NCBI GenBank assembly: GCA_009823505.1
Contig: VZQC01006590.1
Span: 411,431 to 475,430 of the forward strand
Origin: Rhizomys pruinosus
Lineage: Eukaryota > Chordata > Mammalia > Rodentia > Spalacidae
Length of the DNA stretch: 64,000 nt
Reading direction: 5' to 3'
The position numbers and the translations under genes were made by a program. A model generated the notes under the pieces. It was not told the DNA's origin. It did no database searches and saw only the letters and a list, made by a program, of their open reading frames with translations. Below, piece after piece: positions 49,244-59,049 of this stretch (position 1 is its first letter; each line of letters opens with the position of its first letter).

Positions 49244-50060
49244 TATGACACAGCCATACCACTCCTGGGTATATACCCACAAGATTCATCCTACCACAGA
49301 GATACATGCACAGCCACGTTCATTGCAGCTCTCTTCACAATAGCGAAGAGCTGGAACCAACCCATATGTCCCTCAACCAATGACTGGATAGAGAAAAATG
49401 TGGCTTATCTACACAATGGAATTCTATGCAGTGGTAAAGAAAGATGGCATCAGTAACTTTGCAGGAAAATGGATGGAACTAGAAGATATTATGCTAAGTG
49501 AAGTAACACAATCCCAGAAAAGCAAATGACGAATGGTATCCCTCATTTGTGGATGCTAGTACCCAGCACTGAGTTGTAAGGCAAACTGAACCACATCAAT
49601 GTTATATACCCCTTTCTCTAAAAGCAACTTTCTCTTATAATATAAATCCCTGAACAGGCTCTATAATTAACCCACCACTTATTTTTAGACCTTGTAATCT
49701 TGGTATACAGGTGGAGGCGGGGAGAAAGTATGAGCCAGGGAGCCAAGATACCTGTTGCTAGTTTATGCATTCTAGACATGATAGGGAAGCTGCACCAATG
49801 GAATCTCCATAGTATGGTGGTCTATCAAGATCTGCATAATGACAAAGTCAGTTGACATAACATGGTGGGTGGGGAAATGTCACAGACTGCTGCCTTAAGA
49901 TGAAGATACGAAATCAATGGAAGATGAAGAAGCAGAATTAGTTTTCTCTGGGAACTAGCTCCCTGAGAGGTTATCTAATACCAAATGAAACTGTGAATTT
50001 CTTAATGCATACTTCTGTTCAATCAAATTTAAGTCCTCTAGCCTGTGCAATCTTATAGGG
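49244..50060 (+). mobile_element. LINE-1 3' part fused to B1
   Basis: Starts acacagccataccactcctg ggtatatacccac, continues through gtggcttatctacacaatgg, gggtat..tgctaagtgaagtaac and into the 3'UTR (compare 15900-16110 and 16400-16560). The 3' end near 50060 is not sharp. Confidence 0.82.
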
Positions 50061-50331
50061 AGGAGAAAAAGATCACAAGAAATTAAAGAAGGATATGGAA
50101 AAAGAGGAAACAGAGGAAGGCAGATATATGGGGAAGAAAGACAGGAAGTGTGGGGACTGAGAGAGCACTGTGGTGATCTGAACAGGGCATGGGACTGAGA
50201 AACAGGATGGTCTGGAATGCAGACTGATATACAGTGGGGTCTTCCTCAGCATTCCGCTGGTCCATCTGTACAAGGCAGGAGGGCAAAATGTGTTTCCTGA
50301 GGGCTGGGAATGTAGTGCAACTGTTTTTTTG

Positions 50332-50412
50332 TTTGTTTGTTTGTTTGTTTGTTTTTTAATTTATTTCTGTATGTGTATGAATGTACTGTTTGCATGCAGG
50401 TCTGTGCACCCA
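50332..50412 (-). mobile_element. B2 SINE, 3' fragment
   Basis: ttatttctgtatgtgtatga atgtactgtttgcatgcagg tctgtgcaccc matches the tail half of the minus-strand B2 copies, preceded by (GTTT)n complement of the tail. Confidence 0.85.
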
Positions 50413-50474
50413 ACTGTTAATGTGCCTGTCCTAGCATGCACAAAGCCTAGGACTCTAACTCTAGTACTGCATTA

Positions 50475-50640
50475 AAACCTGCAATGGTGTATGCCAGTGA
50501 TCCCAGTCTCTAATGCAGGAGGAGGATCAGAACTTCCATGTCATCCTTAGTATATATATAGGAAGTTCCAAGCAACCCTTAGTTACATAGGACCCTGTCG
50601 ATGATGATGATGATGATGATGATGATTATTATTATTATAT
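50475..50640 (+). mobile_element. old B1 SINE with (GAT)n tail
   Basis: aatggtgtatgccagtgatc ccagtctc and aacccttagttacataggac cctgtc, then gatgatgat units (50603-50628) and attatt units to 50640. Confidence 0.6.
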
Positions 50641-51345
50641 ATTTCAGGTTTGGGTACATAATGAAGACAAAATAGTACACCCACAAACATAATCTTTCTG
50701 AGTTTTTTGGCAGAATATATCACAGGATCATGAGTCTTCACTGTCATGGCATCCTAAATCTATTAAGTCAGAAATGAAAATCAAGCCAATAAACTATGAT
50801 GATGATTTATATTAAGGATTTTACTGATATAAATACATACTGGGCATTTTTACTCACATATAGTTAAATATAGAATTCACATACAGCCATCAAGTGTGCC
50901 AAAACAGAAAAGGAAAGTTGGTAACTGAGTTTAGAAGGGGCCAAGGCCAGACTTTATCATCAAAAGGACCCTGAATATTTACACCTCCTTTCCTCTATCT
51001 TCTTTTCTTTCCTTTTTCAAGTTTTATTCATTCATTAATTATTTTGTTAGTTCCCCTTTCAATATAACTCTTTTTCCTCTTTTGTTTTCTATTTGCAAAA
51101 GACAAAACTGCATAAAATGGCAAATGCTTAAAAATAACCAGTAAGGATGGAAATCAAAGTTCATAGAGGGAAAGGGAAAAATGTGGGAAATTTAACTGGG
51201 GACAGGACATACTTTGGATACAAGACGTGGAGCAATGGAGCTGGAACTGACCTATGAGGGGTGTGGGTAGGGGAGAGGGTCTTTCAGATTTATTGTATGA
51301 AATACACAAAATCTCAACAAAGAATACTCATTTAAAAAGGGATAA
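50641..51345. other. single-copy DNA
   Basis: Possibly an L1 end near 51240-51330 (a purine tract then gtatgaaatacacaaaatct), otherwise nothing recognised. Confidence 0.3.
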
Positions 51346-51347
51346 TA

Positions 51348-51463
51348 TAGCTGGGCATGGTAGAGGCTGGTGGATCTCTGTGAGTTCAAGGGCAGCCTGG
51401 TCTATGGAGTAAGTTCCAGGCCAGCTAGGGCTACAGGGATACCTTTTCTCAAAAACACCAAAA

Positions 51464-51502
<39 letters not shown>
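51348..51502 (+). mobile_element. B1 SINE with internal deletion and (AAAT)n tail
   Basis: agctgggcatggtagaggct joins the B1 start directly to gtggatctctgtgagttcaa, missing about 40 bases. It ends in aaat repeats at 51460-51502. Confidence 0.9.
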
Positions 51503-51503
<1 letters not shown>

Positions 51504-51938
51504 ATTAAAGCAATGAGCAGAATGACTCACTTTCAGAAAACCTGATAAAAATTTTGACAAATTTCTTTCTGACTACCCGGCTCATCTATATTTCAAAGTT
51601 TTGATTTGGACTGAAAATGTGGCTCAGCACTAGACAACTGTAACACAGGTGAGGTCCAGTGCTCCATGCAAGCACTGTAGAAACAACCTGCTATTTCAAG
51701 TTTTTTTTTTTTTCCCCTTATAAAATAAAGAGAATCTCACAGCATCCATGAGAGTTGGGAACTAAAATTTTATTTCTTTTCCCCAAGAATCTGATATCTA
51801 TATCATTCCATATTCATGAATTTGAAAAAAGTACAATTTTATTGTCTACTCTATCCTGAAAGAGCTCCACACATCCAGAGAGATTCCTAAAAACTTTCTT
51901 CATGATTCCCTTTCAGATTGCTGTGATAAAGTTGGAAC
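51503..51938. other. single-copy DNA upstream of the retrovirus
   Basis: I searched it by eye for a copy of the 3' LTR (58614-59049) and found none. Confidence 0.4.
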
Positions 51939-52436
51939 AGTGTGTGGAATGCAATCATGCTTGACTCAAAAACATTGAAGAACATCAGCTGGTGCTGATA
52001 TCTAGGGGTTTGACTTTCCACCAAAGGAAGAAGGAAACAAGGTATTACTGGGGTTCTCTCTTAGCCCTTGATTTCCCCCATGCGAGGGAAATCTCAGAGG
52101 GTTTTACCATAGAGACAGGGAGATACACCCCTTAATCAGGGTAGTCATGACCAGCTGTGGTATATCTCCATGGATTTTAACTCTTTTCCCATGAGAGATT
52201 AATCTTTGAATCTGCTTTAATCTCTGTCCTCTATACAGCCAGCTTGGCACATCTCCATGGAATTCTCTCTTCCCACAAGGTTGGTCTTTTGAACTGTCTC
52301 TTTCCCTAACCACTAGCATTTCCTATCTCTCTTTATAAGTCTCTGTCCTCTATATGGCCAGTTTGGCACATCTCCATGGTTAGTCTTTTGAACTGTCTCT
52401 TCCCTTAACCACTAGCATTTCCTATCTCTCTTTATC
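51939..52436 (+). other. retroviral leader with internal duplication
   Basis: Sequence between the presumed 5' edge and the gag start. The first 45-50 bases (from gtgtggaatgcaatcatgct) recur, diverged, at 59149-59195, downstream of the 3' LTR. It also holds a tandem duplication (52221-52339 and 52340-52436). A primer binding site could not be located with confidence. The left boundary is set only by the shared segment. Confidence 0.5.
52221..52436 (+). repeat. tandem duplication in the retroviral leader
   Basis: Copy one is 119 bp and copy two about 97 bp; both contain tctctgtcctctat, gcacatctccatgg, gtcttttgaactgtctct and cactagcatttcctatctct. Copy two lacks about 24 bases in the middle. 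The copies end just before the gag start codon. Confidence 0.93.
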
Positions 52437-53975
52437 ATGGGTAACAAACAGACACACCAAAAAGACCCATAGGCTAAGAAAATAAGAACACTCATCAAGA
52501 AATTTCCATGGGGGAAGCTGTATCCTTTTGGAGTAAGACTCTTAATAGTGCCCCATAGATGGTAGATGTCCCTGCAGACTTATGGAGTTCAGAATCCTGG
52601 ACACGTGTGGCACAGAAAGCTAGAGAGCAAGAAAATGCTCCGGCATCTCTCACGTTCTTGCATTCTTGCCACTGCTAGCCACAGTGAGACAATGCTTAGA
52701 CCCTTCTCACCAAACCACACCAGGAAAGGAAAACAACAAAATTAAATCACAGACCCCCTCCTCCCAAGAACCTGCTAAAACTCCCCACAAGAACCCCAAT
52801 CAAATTCCCTCTAAAAGCCCCCAAGCTCCAGACCATAAAACAGGATAATCAAAACATCCAAGAAGCTAGCCTTAATCTTTCCCCTAATTATCAGCCACTC
52901 CCTCTCAAGGGGCCAGGGACACCTTCACCCTCAACTTCTTCCCTCTCTGCTACAAATTTGGGACAACCCAGATCTTCAATTACAGGCATTCCCCATTAAT
53001 GTAGCTCCTACTCAGGGTCGTCCTCTAAACCCGTACTGATACCAGGAAAGTGAGTTGAAAGAACTAAGGCAAGCAGTCAGAGAGGATGGCGTCCAGGCAC
53101 CATGGACAAAGTCCATTGTCCAGAGCTTTTGTGCTTCTCTTAACACTCCCCAGGACTGGAGAGATATCTGTAGATCCTCACTTCCAGGTCTTCTATTCTT
53201 ACACTGGGAAGCACTGTACAGAGACAAATGTCTCCAACAGGTTTGGAGAAATAAAGGGCACCTTAATATAGACTGGAGTTATGAACAGCCCCTTGGAGAA
53301 GGAGATTTTAGAAAAGCTACTGGCCCCAGGGTACTTTGACCAGGTCCACCTTTGCACCCTACAGGCCTGGGATCGAATTATACCTCCCACTGAATCTCAG
53401 GCCAGTTCTTCCTTATTATTTCCTAGGCAAAATCCTCAGGAACCCCTGTCTGACTTATCTTAAGAACTAAAAGCAATCTAGGGAGAAAGATCCCCAACTC
53501 TGTAGCCAGAGTGATGCTCCTTAAAAATATTGTTTGGGAGGGAATGAATTTGGAATGCAAGCAAGTGTGCCAGGGCTTAAAAGATGACCATTATAAAAGA
53601 TGGATAGTGGCAACTCAGGACATGGGCACAGCCTCCCACAAAACTAATTATCTAGCTCAAGCCTTTGCAGCTGCTGTCACCAAAAATGAGAAATGTTTTA
53701 ACTGTGGAGACAGAGGTCATTGGAAAAGACAGTGCCTGAAAGCATCAGTCTCTCCTGGAGGGCCTTCTGAACACCCACCACACGTTCTCTGCCCCTGGTG
53801 TAAAAAAGGATACCATTGGAGGAAAGATTGCCACTCAAACTATGATAAAGATGGCAAAAAATTGCCACCTTTAACACCTAAATGGGCAGCCCCTAGCCCA
53901 GGGGAAAAAGGGGGGGGGGAGAGTCAGTACACAGCCTCGGGGCACTGCCTATTTCAGAAGGCTCACATCCTGCAT
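52437..53975 (+). pseudogene. gag: retroviral gag (matrix, capsid, nucleocapsid), broken
   Basis: Gag builds the virion core and packages RNA. The likely start (52437) gives MGNKQTHQKDP and then a stop; Gly2 would be the myristoylation site. Matrix is heavily damaged. Capsid is readable from 53055: LRQAVREDGVQAPWTKSIVQ, then PQDWRDICRSSL, and in another frame near 53300 EKLLAPGYFDQV and LQAWDRI. Nucleocapsid lies in the frame 53511-53978: knuckle one CFNCGDRGHWKRQC (53694-53735) and knuckle two CPWCKKGYHWRKDC (53790-53831), both CX2CX4HX4C with all ligands kept. Two knuckles suit class II. At least two frameshifts and several stops separate the parts, and a G9 run near 53911 may have shifted the frame. 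No full-length Gag is possible. Confidence 0.88.
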
Positions 53976-54360
53976 TGATGAATAAAATTGGGAAGAGGCC
54001 TTTTAAATGTTTGACAGATACAGGGGCAGACAGAACCATTATAAAACAGCAAGAAATACCCCCTGACTGGCCCTTGCTTCCAGGACCTAAAATTCTAGGA
54101 ATAGGAGGGCCCTCACAGTCATACACAACTAAAAATGTTTACACCTGGGAGGATCCTGATGGAAACACGGGTCAGATTCGCCCATTGATAGCACCCACTA
54201 ATATCAATCTGCTAGGGTGAGATATTTTAGAGGCTTTGGATGTGGTTATTGCCACTCCAAATGAGAAAAACCATGCCCAGACAGACCAATTTAACTGGGG
54301 GAAAATGCCTCCATCATCTCAGCAAGAAGCACCCCCAATCCTGGGGGTCACTGCAGAAAA
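53975..54360 (+). pseudogene. pro: retroviral protease, near-complete core with stop
   Basis: An aspartic protease that cuts Gag and Gag-Pol during maturation and acts as a dimer. The active-site box reads CLTDTGADRTII, with DTG at 54017-54025. It is followed by PDWPLLPGPKILGIGGPSQS, the WP...GIGG pattern of betaretroviral proteases. The flap and the end read YTWEDPDGNTGQIRPLIAPT and NLLG, then a stop at 54218 just before DILEALD, which would complete the domain. The frame overlaps the end of the gag frame in another phase, as expected for a gene expressed by ribosomal frameshifting. No dUTPase domain is obvious between gag and protease. Confidence 0.88.
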
Positions 54361-54369
54361 TGCTCCCCC

Positions 54370-55905
54370 TCATCTGGGCTAGAAATCAGATGATCCAGTC
54401 TGGACTGAGCAGTAGCCCTTACCAGGGGAGAAGTTACAAGCTCTCTAAGACTTAGTCAAGGAGCAATTTTCATTGGGACACATCATCCATCTCACAGTCC
54501 CTGGAACACCCCCATGTTTGTCATAAAAAAGGCAACAGGAGGCCGGTGTCTCTTACAAGACCTGTGAGCCATTAACATAACCATGCATAAATGGGGGTCT
54601 CCACAAAGGGGTCTCCCCCTCGTCTCTGCTAGCCTTAGATATCAAAGACTGTTTCTTTTCAATTCCCTACCACACTGAGGATTGTAAGAGGTTAGCTTTC
54701 TCAGTCCCTGCAATTAACTATTCAGGTCCAGCAACTTGTTATGAGTGGACTGTCCTGCCACAAGGCATGGCCAACAGTCCAACACTCTGCCAAGAGGCAG
54801 TAGCAGCAGCCCTTAAACCCCGTATGGAACAAGGTCTGCAAGTTTTCCATATATGGACGATGTTTTAGTTTGGGACAAATTATCATCTGACCCAGCAACT
54901 TTAAAGGACAGGCTTGTACTATCTTAGAAGCTTTAGGATTTAAAATAACCCATGCTAAGGTTCAAATGATTTCCCCAATTCGTTTCTTAGGCACTGAAAT
55001 TTCTCTCATAGCAGTGAGGCCACTCAAACCTGTTCTCTCCCTTCCTCCCATGCTCACACTAGCATCCCTTCAGTCCTTCCAAGGAAATCTTATCTGGCTC
55101 CAACCATGGCTGTTGAGTCCCATGACAAGATACAGCCTCTCTCTGATCTTCTGTGAGGCAACAGGAATCCAGCTTCCAAGCTAAAGCTCACAGCAGAAGC
55201 CTCAGAAGCTCTAGCCAAAGTCAACCAAGCTCTCCACAGCATGGCTTTAGCACGTTTTTCACCCTCCCTTCCTGTACAGTTGCTTATTTTTAACACCAAC
55301 CCCATGCATGTAGGAGTTCTTTACCAGTCCATGGGAGTACTAAGGCTGCACATGCCCATAGGGGGAACTCGCCAACTGTTAACTAAAATAGATTCTTTAC
55401 CCACTATGATAAGAAATGGGAGGGGGCATTCCCTGCAAACACTGGGGAAGGAGCCTGATGTCATAGTGACACCCTTCTCCCTCCTGGATATCCAGTGGCT
55501 GATGTGAAATCATGTTCATATAGCCCTAAGCCTCATGGAATTTCCAGGACAGATAGAAAATCACTACCCTAATGACAGGTGGGTCTCTGCTCTCCCATTG
55601 CTAAACTGGCTTCTTCCCCATCTTTTCCAAGATGTGCCTATAAGGCAGGCTGCATCTGATTTCACAGACAGAGGAAAGTGAGAGGCTGCAGCCATCATTT
55701 ATGACAACCTGGACCAAGCCCCTCAGACCCTGTTTCACCCACTCCCTCACCATTATTCACAGTACAAAGAACTCTATGCTGTTTATCTAGCTCTCAACGA
55801 AACAAACAGGCCTCTTAATCTCTTCTCAGATGGTATCTATGTGATAAATCTGCTGCCCTGGCTATCCAGATTCTTTGTCCAATTAGACAAAAATCCCCTC
55901 TCCCC
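54370..55905 (+). pseudogene. pol: retroviral reverse transcriptase and RNase H, broken
   Basis: The polymerase copies viral RNA into DNA; RNase H removes the RNA strand. The amino end reads SDDPVWTEQ, stop, PLPGEKLQAL, stop, DLVKEQFSLGHI, the betaretroviral start of RT. A palm segment at 54620-54840 reads LDIKDCFFSIPYHTEDCKRL and YEWTVLPQGMANSPTLCQEA, holding the first catalytic aspartate. The YMDD box (54850-54861) is intact but sits in a frame shifted relative to the upstream part. The connection and RNase H are damaged; YKELYAVYLALNETNRPLNL and FSDGIYVINLLP (about 55765-55850) mark RNase H, where the catalytic aspartate of SDG remains. Stops and frameshifts occur about every 100-250 bases, so no active enzyme can be made. 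Confidence 0.87.
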
Positions 55906-56039
55906 AATTCTCATTGATGTTTCATCCCTCTTACAGACTAGGAGCCACCCTCTTTTCATATAGCACATCTGTGCCCACAGCCTCCTACCAGGGCCTCTCT
56001 CTGAAGGCAACTTTCTTGCAGAGCAAGTCTCCTCTACAG

Positions 56040-56935
56040 AAGTCTATGTCTTTTTCCTCTCTGAAGCAGAAAAATTCCACTCCATCACCCATGTTAACAT
56101 AAAAGGACTCCAAACTTGCTTTCCTAATATTCCCTCTGCCCAACTTCAGCAAATCCTTAGAACTTGTTCCTCCTGTTCTGCTCTAATTAAAACACCTGCA
56201 CTACAGGTTCTGGGAATTAACCCCAGGGGATTGAATACCAATGTGCTTTGGCAAACTGACATTACACACATAGCAGCTTCCTTTGGAAAACAATAATATG
56301 TCTTTGTCATTATGGACACTTATTCCAAATTTATTTGGGCTACTGCCCACAGTGGAGAGAGAGCCAAGGACTTCACTGCCCACCTCCTTTCTACCTTTGC
56401 TACCATGGGCATTCCCAAACAGATTAAAACAGACAATGGGCCAGTGTTTGTTAGTTCTCTCTTTAAATCATTTTGTCAGTTATGGAATATTGCACATCGT
56501 ACAGGTATCCCTCATAAACCACAGGGACAAGGCATCATAGAATGGACCCATCAGGTCCTAAAAAATCAGTTATTAAAACAAAGGGGAAATACCCTCCTAA
56601 CATCCATCTGGCCATAGCATTGGCAACTCTAAACCTCTTTAACATTTACAGGGATTCAAAATGTCCAGCCATCGTCAAACATTGACAGACACCGAGCACC
56701 ATTCCTCAAATACTTGTCAGATGGAAAGAACCCCTAGACAATCAGGGGAAAGGACTTGATCCACTATTAACAACTGGGAGGGGCTTTGCTTGCATCTTCC
56801 CACAGGATTATCTGAGACCCATTTGGATTCCAGCCAGAAATGTCAGATTTATTCCCGTGACCAAAAAGATGGCACACCTGTAGCTAGTGGATGGAAAAAA
56901 AAGAGGAGAAATTGGAAAGGACACTCCCAGAATCC
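56040..56935 (+). pseudogene. pol: retroviral integrase, catalytic triad in place but frame broken
   Basis: Integrase joins viral DNA to the host chromosome. The zinc-binding end is visible: FHSITHVN (first His at 56078) and CSSCSAL (near 56170), an HHCC pair. The core reads WQTDITHIAASFGK, stop, YVFVIMDTYSKFIWATAHSG. The catalytic residues are D at 56258, D at 56432 (KTDNGPVFVSS) and E at 56540 (GQGIIEWTHQ); the last two are 36 codons apart, the D,D(35)E rule. The usual asparagine before the final E is changed to isoleucine. One in-frame stop (56297) and a frameshift after 56610 break it. The carboxy end, TTGRGFACIFPQDYLRPIWI (about 56773-56830), is of betaretroviral type. The longest open part is 56312-56617. 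Confidence 0.9.
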
Positions 56936-56984
56936 AAATAACATAACATGGAAGAAACTTGACCAACTCCTCACTTCTGCAAAA

Positions 56985-57640
56985 TCCATGTGTCTGCCCC
57001 TCTGCACCCCTGTCTGCCATCATTTTGGCTGCTCTCATAATAGTTCAAGCTAACTCTGCCTCTGCCCAGCCTGCAGGCAGACCACCAACTTAGTCACATG
57101 TCTGGCGATTCTTTATCAGAGAAACTTGGGAGGGAAGAAATCAGGTAATTGGAACCAGCAATTGTCCTTTGCATGGCTGCAGCAAGGCAATCACAATCAC
57201 TGTGTTTCCCAATTCCACCACTACCTCTCAGGCACCCTTTATCTGCTTCGCCCATCTTAACAAAGGACAGTGTTTACAGGAAGCTGATACTTATGGCAGT
57301 TGCAGATTCTGGTCTTGCAGTTTGGAGAGTGTTCGCAGCCCAAGAAGCCTGTTCCAAATCCAAATTAACCAGTTTAAAATTAATATACAGGACCCCTGGA
57401 GTGACTGCTGGAGAGCTGGAGTACAGGGAAAACTCTACTCTTACAGCAACGCCTGGTACCTTGTGGGGGATATCCATATCCCTCGCCAGCTTGTTCTAGC
57501 TCCTCAGCCCATCCTCACTCAATCCCACATTCTGTTATAGGAATCCGAAATGAAAGGAAAGCTGCAGTCCACTGTAACATGTCCCCAGTACATTGAATAC
57601 ACCAGAGATCTCCTACTCTACACCACTCACCCTGTCTCCC
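56985..57640 (+). pseudogene. env: retroviral env, surface subunit, broken
   Basis: The surface subunit binds the host receptor. A hydrophobic signal-peptide-like run (PLSAIILAALIIVQANSASA) lies at about 57010-57070 and is followed by a stop near 57090. Then come RETWEGRNQVIG and, in the open frame 57169-57540, HLNKGQCLQEADTYGSCRFW and QDPWSDCWRAGVQGKLYSYS, the cysteine and DPW pattern of gamma/type D Env. The frame ends at 57540 with a stop. I find no clear CXXC motif for a covalent link to the transmembrane subunit. The surface and transmembrane parts are in different frames, so a joined precursor is not encoded. Confidence 0.72.
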
Positions 57641-57641
57641 A

Positions 57642-58529
57642 ATGATTTTTCTGTGCATCCTTACAAGCCTTCTTTTCACTGCCATTACTTCTAATGCCTC
57701 TTTACAGGAATCTGCCCCCATGGAGACAGAGCTGGTGTTTCATGACCTTTGTCTCTTAGACCAACTCACTACACTTCCTATTTGTTTAGTGAGAGCTGCA
57801 ACAGCCCCAGACCCCAGGTGCCTCCAAAGTGTCCCTCTCGACAGGACCCTGTGTGTCAAATCCCCATTCTTTCTCTGGTGTGATGGCACCACATTCCTCT
57901 ATGCAAATGCTACTGGTTCTGGAATTTGTTTGCCCATAATTATCACTCCCCAGCTCTTCCTTTATGAGAAGGAGGAAGTCACTTGGATGCTGCGACTGGA
58001 CCTGACCCATCAAAAGAGAGAGAAATTCATTCCACTTCTGGTCAGCCTAGGAATCATTCTCTCTACAGCAGCAATGGGAACTGCAGGCAGAGCCCTAGTG
58101 AGAGTTTACAGCATGGAAGCAGACTTCCAAAATAAGCTTGATGAGGTAATGGCATCCACAACAAATAGCCTCAAATCACTCCAGAGACAGATCATTTCTC
58201 TGGCTGAGGTGGTGATGCAGAACTGGCGAGCCCTGGACTTATTAACTGCAGAAAATGGGGGAACCTGTGTTTTCCTGGGGGAGGAATGCTGGTTTTACAT
58301 AAATGATTCTGGTATTGTTAAGCAGAATGTTAAAACCCTAAAGGACCTCAGGAAAGAACTCCACACAAAGTACTCTGTCCCATGGTTTTCCAACCCCCTG
58401 ACTACCTGGTTACTTCCCTTACTGGGACCCATTTTCACCCTAGGAGCCCTCCTATCACACCCTGTATTCTCCGGTTTATCAAAAACCATATCAATACACT
58501 CACTGAGGTCACAACCAAGACTGTTCTAG
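57642..58529 (+). pseudogene. env: retroviral env, end of surface and transmembrane subunit; 295-codon open frame
   Basis: The transmembrane subunit drives membrane fusion. The frame has no stop over 295 codons. Residues 1-125 are the end of the surface subunit, with one N-glycosylation site (NAT, residue 89). The cleavage position is THQKREKF (122-129), which lacks the full R-X-K/R-R signal. A fusion-peptide-like stretch is IPLLVSLGIILSTAAMGTAG (130-149), followed by a heptad helix (about 155-190). VVMQNWRALDLLTAENGGTC (190-209) is the immunosuppressive-domain-like region. It is followed by CVFLGEECW, where Trp217 stands in place of the usual third cysteine of CX6CC. A membrane anchor begins at about 253 (TTWLLPLLGPIFTLGALL). 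After about residue 270 the frame departs from the family; the expected tail (ILRFIKNHINTLTEV) is in the frame of 58382-58591. The starting Met is probably not the native one. Confidence 0.88.
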
Positions 58530-58613
58530 TCCAATACCACACTGTCCCAGGGGACCCACTAGAGGACTTTGACATTACTGTTTCATTTTAATTAAAAAAC
58601 AAAGGATGGGCTA

Positions 58614-59049
58614 TGGGAATGAAACTTTGTGTGTGGCTTAAAGCAAGAACTTGTAAGACCTGTCCCAGAAGGTCTCCAGTTATCTGATATCTCTGTGGGT
58701 ATTCAGTTACATCTGTGCGTTATCTATAGCAGGAAGATCTGGGATATTACAATGATTCTTGCTTCGCCCTATCTCTGTAAAGTTCCAGGACCAGATGGCC
58801 CCTTCCCTTGAGGCATTGAGCAAAATGTCACACCTCTAGTTACCTGTTGCACAAACTGAAGCTCTGCAGCCCCCTGATTAGAGCCAAGGTGGCTCACCCC
58901 TCCCTTCCACCAGCCCCCTCCTTCCTTGTCCAGAGCACAGTAGCCTTAATATATAGACCTCACTGACAGAAAATAAATGGAGTTACTATCTTCCTGGCTC
59001 TCTGTGAGTCTCATGTGAGTCTGCTCATTTCCACGGGTGATCTCCTGCA
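58614..59049 (+). repeat. candidate 3' LTR of the retrovirus
   Basis: Follows a purine-rich stretch (58595-58613) that could be the polypurine tract. It begins tgggaatgaaactttgtg and could end at gtgatctcctgca (59049), giving TG...CA ends and about 436 bp. It holds a TATA-like box (aatatata, 58949-58956) and aataaa (58972-58977) only about 20 bp apart, which fits the short R region of betaretroviruses. The exact ends are uncertain because no second LTR is available for comparison. Confidence 0.6.

Larger units (their letters stand above)
51939..59049 (+). mobile_element. endogenous retrovirus, class II gag-pol with type D/gamma-like env, defective
   Basis: A single plus-strand provirus in order: leader (51939-52436), gag, protease, reverse transcriptase and RNase H, integrase, env, 3' LTR. 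The gag-pol signatures (two zinc knuckles; DTGAD protease box followed by GIGG; YMDD; HHCC and D,D(35)E integrase; carboxy end with TGRGFACIFPQDY and PIWIPAR) are typical of betaretrovirus-like class II elements. Env follows the gammaretroviral/type D pattern with an immunosuppressive-domain-like stretch and CX6C. Many stops and frameshifts are present, so it is an old fossil. No matching 5' LTR is seen. It lies in a gene-poor region and no host gene is disrupted as far as the window shows. Confidence 0.9.

Noticed and set aside
51840..51938. 5' LTR end and primer binding site just upstream of the leader
   Set aside because: No similarity to the 3' LTR or to the 100 bp before the second leader copy, and no recognisable 18-base tRNA complement.
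58382..58591. Separate small gene overlapping the end of env
   Set aside because: It is the shifted continuation of the env tail (membrane-proximal and cytoplasmic part), not an accessory gene.
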